Positions 24,481-35,446 of a stretch of DNA of 64,000 nt are shown in pieces (position 1 is the first letter of the stretch; every line of letters begins with the position of its first letter). The notes beneath the pieces are model-generated. The model did not search any database. It was not told the DNA's origin and was given only the letters and a program-made list of their open reading frames with translations. Source of the DNA: Przewalskia tangutica (taxonomy: Eukaryota > Streptophyta > Magnoliopsida > Solanales > Solanaceae). The translations under genes and the position numbers were made by a program. Location of the stretch: positions 51,907,142-51,971,141 of the forward strand of contig CM056733.1 of the NCBI GenBank assembly GCA_029844215.1. The letters are read 5' to 3'.

Positions 24481-25720
24481 GGACCGCTAGAATCAGCCCG
24501 CGCCACGACCTCTCGCCGACCGGGTCCACGAGTATCTTGTTCTCCGGCGAGTAATCGTCGGGATGAAGAAGCCGCGAAAGAACCGCAGGCCGACTCCTAC
24601 CACCCGCGCCACTCCTAGCCGCGCCGCAGTGACCGCCGCCACAATCAAACAAGCTCCCGTAGCACCACAACTCCCGGCGGATCTACCGACGCCACACCGG
24701 CGGGTGGTCCCGGACGCCGCACTTCGCCGCTCGACGCTCAAGTCCTCGGGCCCCGTCTCGCCAATATCTCGGCCGTGGCTGAGGACGGCAGAGTGCTCGA
24801 GCCGCCGTGGTGCAAATCTAGATCGCCACGAGGCCGCCACCACGATAGCCACCAAAAGACCTCGCCGCCCCGGTCTTCTCGCCGCCGTCACAACCCGCTT
24901 CGGCCTCTACGCTCTCACAACCAAGAGCATGAGCTCGCACGCGTAATGTCCATACCCGGCCGAAGAGAAACACCCGCATACGACTCGCCATATAATCATC
25001 TAGCCCGTGACGTAGCGGCACCCTATCCTCCATATCTCGCTACCAACGCTGGACATATCGAGCCAATGAATCAAACTCGACATTGTACTCCCGACAAGCA
25101 GGCCCTCTCGCCTCAAAGAAGAAAATCTATCACCCGCGCCTCCTCATCCGCGAGGCAAGTGAGTGAGGAAAGCCTCCGAGAACTCATCCCAAGTAGCTGG
25201 GACGCTGCTTTCCCGATAACTCCCACGAATCAACCAATCGATCGCGTACCACGCAAATTTATGTGGAACCAAAGATCACGGACCGGTCTCCGACGCCCGA
25301 TCACCCTCAAAATCCTCGTAGCCGACGGATGAACTCCCGCGGATCATCCTCCCGCCGACCAGTAAACTCAAGCGGGCTACAACTCGTGAAGTCTCGTAGC
25401 CTCAAACTCTCGCCTCGGGTGAACCACGGTACGACCGGGCTGGACTGAATCACAGATCCACTGCCTCATGTTCGCCACGATCTCGCCAATAGGGCCATCT
25501 CCTTGTACCCTAACTCTCCGCCTGTGCCGCGGGACAGAGGCGTGGTATCAGGGTCTCATCACGGCCGCCGCGCCCTAAACCTCCTGGGTCGGCGGGCGCC
25601 GTAGAACTCGCCGCCTCTCGTATAGATCGACCCGAGCCCTCGTGACTCTGTGTGTCCCACTAGCGCCTCCTCGGCCGCTTGCCCTTCGGGGCCCGGTTGC
25701 CTTACGCGAGGCAATCACAT
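24481..25720 (-). pseudogene. Element C gag (frameshifted)
   Basis: By position (between primer site and protease) and by pieces such as EHALGCESVEAE-like segments matching the gag of I (MQAYALGCEERRNRR), this is gag. The N-terminal region near 25690-25715 has the GNRAP-like start of the other copies. The region is notably GC-rich and is broken by many indels. A zinc knuckle is expected near 24600-24680 but is not readable as a full CCHC. Confidence 0.65.
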
Positions 25721-25902
25721 GTAAAAGGAATACGTTAGAGGGGTCCAACTTTAACACATCTCTAAAGCACGATCTCAGAGTGAGAAGAATGGAAACCAAT
25801 CCTAAATATCCTATAGCCTCCTGATTATTGGTGTGGTGCACAACACACCGATAATCAAGATTCTACTAGATACGGCTCAGAGACACTTTCCGAGGATTAA
25901 CT

Positions 25903-25914
25903 GCTCTGATACCA
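25903..25914 (-). other. Primer binding site (tRNA-iMet) of element C
   Basis: GCTCTGATACCA on the + strand is an exact 12-base match to the 3' end of initiator tRNA-Met, four bases from the 5' LTR. It is intact, unlike the versions in B, G and I. Confidence 0.92.
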
Positions 25915-25918
25915 CTTT

Positions 25919-28330
25919 TGTCACGACCCGTCCGGGGCCCGTGACTGGTGCCTTACCCGGGCACCCAAGTAGTCATACATCAAAGATAATCAGCGGAATA
26001 TAAAACAAGACATGAAATAATTGTAAATGATACACAGTTTCTGAGAAAAGGGTTGCTTTCTGATATATATAAATAACCCAAGTTTTGCGCTTATATCCCA
26101 AATGTACAATAGACTACTGCACTTGGGGAAGTAAACAACTATGGCGGGACAGGCTTCGCCATACCCCGAATGTACAAACTATCTACAATACAGGAGATCA
26201 TACCAAAAGTAGAGCCTCCTAGAAGATGGAGCTCCCGACACCAATGCAAAGAGATCCTAAGGATGTGGATCTAGCACTGCTTGCCCTTACTCGCGGATGA
26301 ACGCACTTCAAGGAGGTCCGCATAACAGTACTAAGTATGCGAATCGTAAGTACTTAAATGAAAACATATCATTTTAAAATCGGTTTACATATATGTATGA
26401 AACAACCAAGGTAACGCATAGTGCCATCATAAACAAGAGCAACAATGGGTAAATCAGAATGTGTCTTTTCTAGGTCGCGAATGATCGGCAGGCCAATTGC
26501 CCGTAGTATCACCATGCAAGCCTAATCTCGACTCAGTAGTCCGCATAGGCCACTCACATAGGCCCGCATAAGGTATATAACCCGCGTCGAGTGTAGCTAC
26601 TCCTCGGCATCGCCCCGACTCGTAGTCCGCATGGCCACATGGACGCATGAGGTATAACCCGCATCACTAACCCGAACTCCGTAGCTCGCATAGGTCCCTC
26701 GACCCGCATGAGGTATTCTCGAATCACGGTCCTGCATCACCGAAGTCTACCCGCGTCGGAGGCGACAACCCCGTGAATATGTCAAGAGGTGAGTGATATT
26801 ATACTAACATAACAGCTTATCGTTAAACAACATAAGCACAACAAGAATACTCTCTTATACAAACGTTACAAGACACTAACACACATAGCATCATATCATG
26901 TCTACTTATCAAACCATCTTATTATTCTTTTCACAAATCAATATAAGTCCATTATAAACACATAGGCAAACCGTTTCTTTTATCAAGCTTAAGTGGTTAT
27001 ACCTAACTTCTCATAAAGCTAGTATAACTCTTAAGCTTCGCTTAAAACCAATTAGTTCTCTTCTGTTAAAAATGATTCAGTAATCTTTTGAAATGCTTTC
27101 AGATCCTTATTATTCAGGCTTAAGTCGCAAGACATTGCCGTAAGTATTATTCAGCTTAAGTCAAAAGACATTGCCGTAAGTATTATTCAGTTAACACGCA
27201 CGCCTACCGCACTATATATATTTTAAAATATCATGCTTTAGGAAGAATCACATACCTTCTCATGAAAACCACCGCCAAGTTGAATATGTCGCGCAGAGAA
27301 ATCAACCTATAATAGTCGACACGCCTATCAACGTCGCACTACTCAAACTTGATTCTAGCGAGAGGGTTCTCTATCCTACGGAAAATTGGGCAAGACTTCC
27401 CTACCGTGAGCTACTCAAGTCATCAGAAAACATTCTAAGTAAGTCTGATTTGATTATTCTTCTTTAAACCCTTCTACCGTGATAACAGTTCAATTCTATT
27501 CTTTAATATCCTTCTAAGTATTTAATACTTATTCTTATACTACAACAAGAAGTATTCTCTAATTCAAAAGAGGTTAGGATTATTTACCTCGGTAAGCCCA
27601 ATAATATCCTAGATAAAGTCGATCCTGAGCAAGGCTTAGCTCCTAAGTTGTGCGCTCCGATAGCTCCAAGGAAACCTTAAGTTCTTTACAACTTCTACAA
27701 GTACTAAAGGATTTGGGCTAGGTATTTTGGGCATTATAACAATACTAGAAGGCAACTTTTCTACCAAGGAGGGGGTAGTGTTTCGCTAGGCTTTTAGAGA
27801 GGGTATTCGGCCAAGACTTCACAAGGGGAGAAGTGAGGCTTAGGACGATGGCTCACAAGGGGGGAGGATGATTTAGGCTTGGAAATTTGTGATGAATAAG
27901 TCTTCAAAGAGAGGGGTATTTATAGGGAAACCAAGGGCCAAGATCAAGCCAAGTGGGGGGCAAGTGGAGGGCCAAGATTTGCCCAAGTGCCCCCTAACCT
28001 ACTCCTCAAATCACTCCACAAACAAAGGTCCATGTTCTATGCCCTAAAAACCTCTCAATCGTCCAAGGCAAAAGGCCACTTGGCCGTCCACTTGAGGGTG
28101 ACAAGTGTCACCCTCTCGTTGGTCCAAAAAGGTTCCGTCTCTCGGAAAAATCCGCAAAAATTAGAAATGGCATAGCCGGAATTTATCCTACGCGAGTTGT
28201 GTAAAACGTTTCGTCGGAAAATGATTCTTTGTGAGGGTTGTGCCCAAAAAACGTGCCATGCCTAAACTTTAAGGCCAAACTTTTGTACGTACTCCCTCGC
28301 GTACATACTCCAGAAATACGGGGTATAACA
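25919..28330 (-). repeat. 5' LTR of element C
   Basis: It begins TGTCACGACCCGTCC and ends CGGGGTATAACA, 2412 bp. It carries the perfect U3 palindrome (28094-28115) and minisatellite units with CGCATGAGGTAT near 26570-26720. It matches the 3' LTR along its length. The five bases after its end, gcaag, repeat the target. Confidence 0.92.
27917..27924 (-). promoter_or_regulatory. TATA box candidate in C 5' LTR
   Basis: TATTTATA on the + strand, TATAAATA in sense, about 410 bp into the LTR and roughly 170 bp downstream of the U3 palindrome. It would drive the C transcript. Confidence 0.65.
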
Positions 28331-28756
28331 GCAAGTTAGGTAGAACGTTTCGTCGAAAAACGACTCTAACCGGGTGTTGTGCACAAAGTGAAAATCGGCC
28401 AAGCCCACTTAGGGGGAGGTGACACGTGTCGCCCTCCTAAACGTCCAAAATAATTCATCTTCCGAAAATATCCATAATGGCCAAAATCTCTAAAACAAAG
28501 CGGGCCTACAAGATCAGAATTTCTCCCGTGGGCCCCACGTGACCATTTCCGGAAATAAAATTCCATAATTCTCAAATATTCTAAGAAGTCTGAATACCCA
28601 ATCTGGGAATCCAATTCCCATTAACGAACCTTTTTCTTTTACAAAAACCGGAAACTTTTCCGTCGAAAAATCACATCTTTCTTTCTTTCCAATATTTCTG
28701 TCGTATTCTCGTACGTACGTCCTCACATACATACCCTGGAACTACGAGGTATAACA
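28331..28756 (-). repeat. 5' LTR of element B, second piece
   Basis: The first five bases are the second copy of gcaag. From 28336 the text matches the B 3' LTR from about 9282 to its end at 9704, including the second U3 palindrome (28415-28437, with CACGTG). It ends GAGGTATAACA where its partner has GGGGTATAACA. The flanking cattt follows at 28757. Confidence 0.9.
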
Positions 28757-28761
28757 CATTT

Positions 28762-30982
28762 CACCTTTGAACACCTAAAAACCCCTCTCCCCTTCTCTCT
28801 TGAGATTTGAGAAAAACCTAGCTTAGTGGGTGTTGTTGGAGCGGCGGTAAGAAGACAAAGTGCTGGTAAGCTTGTGGGAAACTCACAAGGACGAGTTTGA
28901 CGGGGATAGAAGTTGAAGAAAGAGAGCTTTAGTGGGCTAACCCAAAGGTAAGATATTTCCTCTCCTCTTGGAAATTGATAGTAATCCTTGTTAAAGTTGA
29001 TATTGGCCACGTGAATCATGTTTTAGATTGATATGTATAATAGGTTTTGTTAGCCATTTGAAATGTGAAAAACAAAGGAAATCGATAGTTGTGACTCTAA
29101 CATGTATACAGACTTTACGAATGGATAAATTGTGGTGAGCCAATTGGGGCTGTTTAGTTATTCATTGTATTGGACTACCTTATATAAATTGTGTGAGCCA
29201 ATTGGGGTTGTTTGGTTATTGAATTCGGCCTCGAAAGAGGTGGCAAAGTAAGTAGAAACAAAGGAGGTGTTGTCCGATTTTCCGTAGAATTTAGCGACTT
29301 AACACTTATAATATTCTACATTGAAGTAAGGCGTTAATGGACGTATTGTGAATATTATAGGTTGACATTCTACGGGCGGGACTTTGTACTTGGCAAGTGG
29401 TTTGACCCGAGGTATGTAGAACTTTTTCCTATCTTTTGAGCATGACTAGTTCACGTATATAGTACGGTAGACGTACAAGACTTTGACATTCTTTACTAGC
29501 TTTATGAAATGCCAAGTCGGGTGAGTTAGGAGATTAACTCACTTCTATGAGAATATTAAAAATGTCTTAAGTCTTGTTAAAGATAAGGGACTTGAAGAAT
29601 TTTAAAGTATGTGATACTTGTGTCGTTTTAAGCGTATAAGTCCCTTGGATAGGAAATTGTACTTGACTAAGGTATAAAGTGAATATAACGACTTTATGGG
29701 GAGTTGGTTATATTGACTTTATGGAAAGATAAATGACTTGATTTAACGAAAGGCAATTCGATTTTAAGGCATCAATTGCCTAAGGTTTTATAAGAAAGGA
29801 GTCACTTGATTTAGAAACCTAACTTTATTTCTAAGGGTGTTGTGACTTGCCTTGAAACGTAATTTGGACTTGATACTAGGATTAATAGTATCTTGGAAGT
29901 TTTCTACTAAAAAGAGTCATTTGTTTTAAAGAGTAGAAGTACGTAGTTCTTGGGTTAACTCCCGGATTTTTATAAAAGACATGTTAGTGCCTTGGATAAA
30001 CTAAAAGGAGAGTGTTTATATATGTAACAAAAATAATAAGAAGTTAGGGGATTTCTTAACTTGCTTATTTATTGTGTGATAAGCCGGTAGTGCTTATGTT
30101 ATGTGTGATAGCCGGATTTGTGCTAGTAATATATTATTCGTTGCGGGGTCATTCCCCGGGTTGTGACATTGCATATTTCCGTGGATTTGCTACCCACGAT
30201 GCGAGGAATACCTCATGTGAGTCCGTAGGGCTTATGCGGGTGAAATAGTCCCATGCGGGCGGGTCCAGCCTATGCGAGGAATACCTCATGCGAGTCTGTA
30301 AGGGCTTATGCGGGTGAAATAGTCCTATGCGAGGAATACCTCACGCGGGTCCACTGGACCTATGCGGGTGAGATAGCCCCAGGAGTAGGATTTCAATCCT
30401 ATCTTTCGTTGTAAGTATATCCCTATTTTACTCTCATTGTTAGTAAGACACAGTGTACTGTAATTTGATTATCATACCTGTCTCTGGCTTTGATTTAGAC
30501 TTATGATGTAATTACAGTATTTTCCAGTTTTACATACTTGGTACATATTGTGTACTGACCCCCCCTTCCTCGGGGGGCTGCGTTCATGCCGCAGGGAAGG
30601 GTAAGCAGGTGGCGGATCCTCACTCTTAGGATCGATTATCAGACATCGGAAGCTCCATTCTCCGGAGGCTTGTCTCTCTCTTTTCGTACGATCTTGTCAC
30701 GATGTTGTAGACTTATGTACATTCATGGGTATGGCGGGGCCCTGTCCCGTCACAGTTATTATTCCTAGAGGTCTGTATTCACATTGGTGGTTGGGCTATA
30801 CGAACTGAGTTGTAAAGTTGTACTTTTGACTTTGTTTATATTATGGAAGGCGGCCTTATCGGCTAGCCTATGTTATTATTTTGTGTACACATGTGTTTAT
30901 GTTGTGTATGTTCACCGCTTTTTCTCGATGTATACGAACAGGGTGCCTGGTAGGGCACGATCGCGGCTGGGTCGTCGTGACA
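28762..30982 (+). repeat. 3' LTR of element A, second piece
   Basis: The LTR of A resumes after the duplicated cattt and ends GGTCGTCGTGACA. It contains ATGCGGGTGAAATAGTCC-type minisatellite units (30190-30385). The rest is AT-rich and has no coding domain. Right after its end the text is that of another, minus-oriented LTR (E). Confidence 0.85.
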
Positions 30983-33463
30983 ATAGGTCCTGTGGACCCG
31001 TAATGGAGCAATTTGCTCCGCATGGGACTATTTCACCCGCATGAGACTATTTCACCCACATGGGCCCGGTGGACCCGCAATGAGTACAAACGCCGCACTC
31101 GCATCGTGGGGATCAAATCCACGGAATAAATAATAACCCGGGGGTTTACCCAGCAAGAATAACATAACACTAGCACAATCGGTTATCATACATAACATAA
31201 GCAAGTCAAGAAATCCCTTAACTTCTTATTGGACTTAATTAGCATGCACTCTCGTTTTATTTAACTTAAGGCACTAACATGTCATGAAAAATCCAGGAAT
31301 TTAACCCAAAGTACTACGTACTTCTATCCTTTTAAAAATGACTCTTTCTCGTATAGAACCCCCAAGATACTAACACCCGTAGTATCAAGGCTTGTCTACT
31401 TTTCAAAACAAGTCACTACACCTTTAGAAATACATTTTTAGGCTTTTAAACCAAGTGACTTATACTTTCAAAACTTATGCCTTTAAATCAAGTTGTCTTT
31501 CTTAAAACCAAGTCGTTTATCCTTGTTTAAATCATTTGAGTAAACCACTCATTTAACTTCCCATAAAGTCGTTATAATTAACTTCTCATAAATCCATTAT
31601 AACACTTTATGTCTTTCTAAACCAAGACAAATACGTTCCTTTTTGAAACCAAGAGACTTATACTTTTGAAACCAAGTATCATATACTTTCAAATCAAGTT
31701 TCATAACTTTTAGAATACTTCAAGTTCCTTGACTTTAGAAATCAAGTCTCTTAACTTTAAAAATAGTTCAAGTAACCCATACTTTTCCAAATCAAGTATT
31801 CTATTCTTTTCAAGTCAAGTAATTTTTACATGTAACACCAAGTAACATATACTTTTAAAAGCCGAGTTACTTCACTTTTTGAAATCAAGGCAAGGATACC
31901 GAACTGGAACCAAGTTCACTTAAAATATGTACGTCTACCGTACTATACCTTTGTAAATACTCATGCTCAAGAGATAGGGAAGAGTTCACATACCTCTCCG
32001 ACTTAATCCACTTGCCAAGTTGAATATGCCGCACGTAGAATATCAACCTATAATGACCATAATACGGCTATCAACTTCTAGCTTCTATCGTAGAATAATC
32101 TAAGTGTAAAGTCACTTAATCTACGGAAAATTGGGCAGTACTTCCTTTGTTTCTACGTACTTTTCCACCTTTTTCAAGGCCCGAAAATTAATAACCAACA
32201 CGCCACATTTAAGGCACAACTAACATCCAACCAAAGGGGATTACACGTCTTACAGGACGTGTAAAATTCTACCCCACAATTAATATAAAACTGTCCAATA
32301 TTAAATGGCCATTCTCGGCTCAATTGTATAACAACATAAAGTTCATTCCAATTCCTTTTCAATCCAAATTGTTATTCTAACATGTTATATAGCCGCAATC
32401 GATTATAACAACTATAATCTTTTATTTCTATAACATGCGACAATCGTAATTAATAATTAAATTGAATTACAATCTTAATGGCTAACACGAACTTTTTCGG
32501 ATTTTAGGCTTCCAAAATTCCATAACACTTATCAATCTTCATAATATATATCACATGATCATTTCTAACTTATCATAACATGGAATCTTCAATCATAATA
32601 GTAAGACGAAGATTATTACCTCAATAAGCCCAAATCTAATCCAAGATTCAAAATCGATCATTAGCAACTTTAGCTCCTCTTCTTGACGTTCCAATCCACT
32701 CCAAGCAACCCTTAGAAGCTTATGAAGAATTCCTCTTCTAGTTCCAACTCCAACTATGAAAACCCTCTTAGGTTTTCATGTTGCGACTAACGTAAAAACG
32801 TAGTTTTTCCCGGATTTTTGTATTGGAATATCCTTAGAATACCTCTAGGGATCTTAGGTTTATGTATTGTGAATTATGAAGCAAGATTGCAAAAAAAATT
32901 TGTGTGGAAGTGCACATTGCCGAGAGCCCTCTTCAAGCACACAAGTCTTGCTAATTTATTTCTAAGTGTTGAAATGATCTAGTCTTGCACTAGTAGTAGT
33001 AATATATAATGAGACCAAGGGCTAGGATTAATCCAAATTGAAGGCTAGGATATGGTCAATTATCTCAAGCTATCTTGACTATTTGACTTAGTCAATTTTT
33101 TTCTTCATCCAACAAGCCCATGTGGAGGGTGACACGTGTCGCCCTCCCATTGGTCTAAAATATTTCATTTCCCGAAATTTCTATAATTGGTCAAAATATC
33201 GGAAACCTCGTGGGTCCCACAAAAACGTAAAATTTCTCGGGTGGGCCCCACGTATCCAACTCTGAAAATAAAATTTCATAATTTCGATAAACTCTTAAAA
33301 GTCTCAAATAACAAATTTGAGAACCTAATTCTCATTAACGAACAATTTTCCTTCCCGAGGTTCGAAAGATTTTTCCTTTGGAAAACAATTCTTTCTTTCG
33401 TTTTAAGTCTTGTGTTCTCGCGTCTATTCTCGTATACATGTCCTGGATTTACGGGGTGTAACA
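30983..33463 (-). repeat. LTR of element E (partial)
   Basis: A minus-oriented LTR entered in its middle, at the minisatellite (GGGACTATTTCACCCGCATG near 31023-31042). It ends CGGGGTGTAACA at 33463. The palindrome at 33124-33147 has a CACGTG core. Its missing first part would lie left of element A, beyond the window. Gypsy codons on the + strand begin at 33464, so E is inserted in the pol of D. A 224-codon reading frame that starts inside this LTR (33187) and runs into D is a chance fusion in its first 92 codons. Confidence 0.8.
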
Positions 33464-33861
33464 CTGAGGTACCAGCCCTTCAGTCAGTTCCGGTGGTTAG
33501 AGAATTTTCGGATGTTTTCCCTGATGATCTCTCAGGTATTCCTCCTGAGAGGGAGATAGAGTTTTATATTGATGTGTTGCCAGACACTCGGCCTATATCT
33601 ATTCCGCCGTACAGAATGACACCTACTGAGTTGAAGGAGTTGAAGGACCAGCTGAAAGATGTGCTGGAAAAAGGCTTTATTAGGCCTAGTATTTCTCCCT
33701 GGGGAGCGCCGGTGTTGTTTGTAAGGAAGAAGGATGGGACGCTGCGTATGTGTGTTGACTACAGGCAGCTGAACAAGGTAACCATCAAAAATAGATACCC
33801 CCTCCCCATAATTGATGATTTGTTTGATCGATTCTGCGAGTGCGGTGTTTTTCCAAGATAG
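33464..33861 (+). pseudogene. Element D reverse transcriptase, N-terminal part
   Basis: This is in frame from the E junction and reads the protease-RT link (PALQSVPVVREFSDVFPDD) and then the RT fingers: IPPYRMTP, WGAPVLFVRKKDG and CVDYRQLNKVT with IKNRYPLP. It is well conserved and uninterrupted for about 130 codons, then loses frame near 33840, where the family has DQLQGA. D is a plus-strand gypsy element whose gag and 5' LTR lie off the window to the left, outside E. Confidence 0.9.
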
Positions 33862-34500
33862 ACTGCGATCCGTTATCATCGGTATGAGTCGAGAGGCGAA
33901 TATCCCAAGATCGCATTCGGGACCGGTATGGGCATTATGAGTTCAGGTGATGTCTTTCGGTTTGACTAACGCTCGGCGGTATTTATGGATTTGATGAACC
34001 GTGTTCAAGCCATTTCTGATACGCTTGTTATAGTATTCATTGATGACATCTGGTTTATTCTCGCGGCGAGCATCTGAGATCACGAGGCGGTGCTTGAGTC
34101 CTCCGAGCCGCTGATTGTACGACAAGTTCTCCAAATGTGAGTTTTGGTTTGCCTCAGTGGCGTTTTTGGGGCACATTATCGGGGCCGACGGTGTTCGGGT
34201 TGATACGGTGAAGATTGAGGCGCTCAAGACTTGGCCGAGACCTACTACTCCGACGGAGGTGCGCAGCTTCTTAGGGCTGGCAGGCTATTACCGTAGATTT
34301 GTGGAGTAGTTCGCTTCGATATCAGCGCATTTGACTAAGCTGACTCAGAAAGCGGCTAAGTTCCAGTGGACGGATGCTTGTGAGAAGGGCTTCCAGATAT
34401 TGAAGGAAAAATTGACGACAGCTCCAGTTCTTACTCTTCACGGGGGATTAGAGGGTTATGTGATTTATTGTGATGTCTCGGTGTCGGTCTAGGGTGTGTA
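33862..34500 (+). pseudogene. Element D reverse transcriptase, remaining part
   Basis: Pieces cover the RT palm with MSFGLTN and the FIDDI box near 34040. The thumb and connection then lie in an open frame at 34115-34309 (GADGVRVDTVKIEALKTWPR, SFLGLAGYYRRFVE) that ends in a TAG. The RNase H start (YCDVS with a frame break) follows near 34465. Damage is by small indels; element A has the same region equally broken but at other points. Confidence 0.8.
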
Positions 34501-35019
34501 TTGATGCAGTACGACAAGGTTATAGCCTATGCTTCCCGGCAGCTACGGAAGCATGAGAGGAATTACCCTACCCACGACTTAGAGTTGGCCGCAGTTATTC
34601 ATGCCTTGAATATTTGGAGGCATTATTTATACGGGGTTCATGTGGATATTTATACAGACCACAAGAGCCTCCAGTACATCTTCAGACATAGGGAGCTGAA
34701 CTTGCGGCAGAGACGGTGGTTAGAGTTGCTTAAGGATTATGATGTTGATATCCTATACCATCTGGGAAAAGCCAACGTGGTTGCAGATGCTCTGAGTCGT
34801 AGGTTTATGGGGAGTTTGTCAGATGTACAGCTAGATAGACAGGACATGGTCCGTGAGATCCATCAGCTAGCGAGCCTTGGGGTTCAGTTGGTCGATACTG
34901 ATGATAGTGGAGTTCGGATTCGAGAGGTTGTCGAGTCTTCCATCGTTGAGGATGTAAAGAGGCGACAGTATGAGGATCAGGTTCTGATACGGTATCGAGA
35001 TACGGCTCTTCGATGGTAG
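34501..35019 (+). pseudogene. Element D RNase H
   Basis: An open frame of 172 codons covering most of RNase H: YASRQLRKHERNYPTHDLE with the catalytic Glu, TDHKSLQYIF with Asp, and NVVADALSRR with the last Asp. It ends at a TAG where A reads EEKSLFE, i.e. an amber codon and not a frame change. The first catalytic Asp region is upstream in another frame. Confidence 0.85.
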
Positions 35020-35446
35020 AAGAGTTTATTTGAGGTAGCACCAGATGAGGTGCTAAGATACGAGGGCAGATTGTGTGTACCCGATGTTGCAGGACTGCAT
35101 CAGCAGGTTCTAGAGGAGGCGCACAATGCTCGTTACTCTATTCATCCAGGGTCGACTAAGATGTACCATGACCTCAGATGTATGTATTGGTGGATGGCCT
35201 GAAGAGGGACATAACAGAGTTTGTTGCTCAGTGTCCAAATTGTCAACAGGTCAAGGTCGAGCATCAGAAGCCCGGTGGGCTATTGCAGACGATTGAGATC
35301 CCGACTTGGAAGTGGGAGATGATTAATATGGATTTCGTTACAGGGTTACCTCGTACTCAGAGAAAGTGCGACTCCATTTGGGTTATAGTGGACAGGCTGA
35401 CGAAATCAACCCATTTTCTTCCGGTCAGGATGACTTACTCGGTTGA
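35020..35446 (+). pseudogene. Element D integrase, truncated by deletion
   Basis: The zinc-finger region (HNARYSIHPGSTKMYHDLR, then a frame change) and CPNCQQVKVEHQ are followed by the first core segment with NMDFVTGLPRTQRK and VDRLTKSTHFLPV. At about 35441-35447 the coding text ends and LTR text begins. The second and third catalytic acids, the C-terminal domain, chromodomain, polypurine tract and the beginning of the LTR are all missing. Confidence 0.85.

Larger units (their letters stand above)
18692..28330 (-). mobile_element. Element C: complete Ty3/gypsy chromovirus
   Basis: A full-length minus-strand element of 9639 bp in the 5' LTR of B, flanked by a perfect 5-bp duplication, gcaag (18687-18691 and 28331-28335). 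The LTRs are 18692-21081 (2390 bp) and 25919-28330 (2412 bp). In sense order the interior has the primer site, gag, protease region, RT, RNase H, integrase with a chromodomain, and the polypurine tract. It is the only element here with every module, so it represents the autonomous form, but no module has an intact frame. It is the deepest, and therefore one of the youngest, insertions of the nest. Confidence 0.92.
5952..28756 (-). mobile_element. Element B: long-LTR gypsy, non-autonomous, with nested C and K
   Basis: A complete minus-strand element bounded by a perfect 5-bp duplication, cattt (5947-5951 and 28757-28761), in the LTR of A. The 3' LTR is 5952-9704 (3753 bp). The 5' LTR is 15391-18691 plus 28336-28756 (3722 bp) and is split by C. 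The interior runs from the polypurine tract at 9705 to the primer site near 15386 and carries a degraded gag, a non-coding block, an integrase C-terminal remnant and the inserted solo LTR K. Protease, RT, RNase H and integrase core were not found. Subtracting C and K, B is about 9.8 kb, of which about 7.5 kb is LTR. Confidence 0.9.
2771..30982 (+). mobile_element. Element A: Ty3/gypsy chromovirus, interrupted
   Basis: A plus-strand gypsy element truncated on the left by F and split in its 3' LTR by B. Its visible parts are the RT, RNase H, integrase and chromodomain remnant (2771-5200), the polypurine tract (5393-5405), and the 3' LTR in two pieces (5406-5951 and 28762-30982, together 2767 bp). 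The order RT-RNase H-integrase followed by a chromodomain is diagnostic for Ty3/gypsy chromoviruses; the Tekay/Del assignment is from overall protein resemblance. A itself lies in the LTR of element E, which resumes at 30983. Its 5' LTR, gag and protease would lie left of the window beyond F. Confidence 0.85.

Noticed and set aside
24493..25332. Long frames on both strands (132 codons minus, 185 codons plus) in 24493-25332
   Set aside because: They overlap the GC-rich gag of C; neither frame gives a continuous gag, and the plus-strand one is antisense to it.
33187..33463. N-terminal 92 codons of a 224-codon reading frame leading into the D reverse transcriptase
   Set aside because: They lie inside the E LTR; the frame is open by chance and joins the RT text at the insertion junction.
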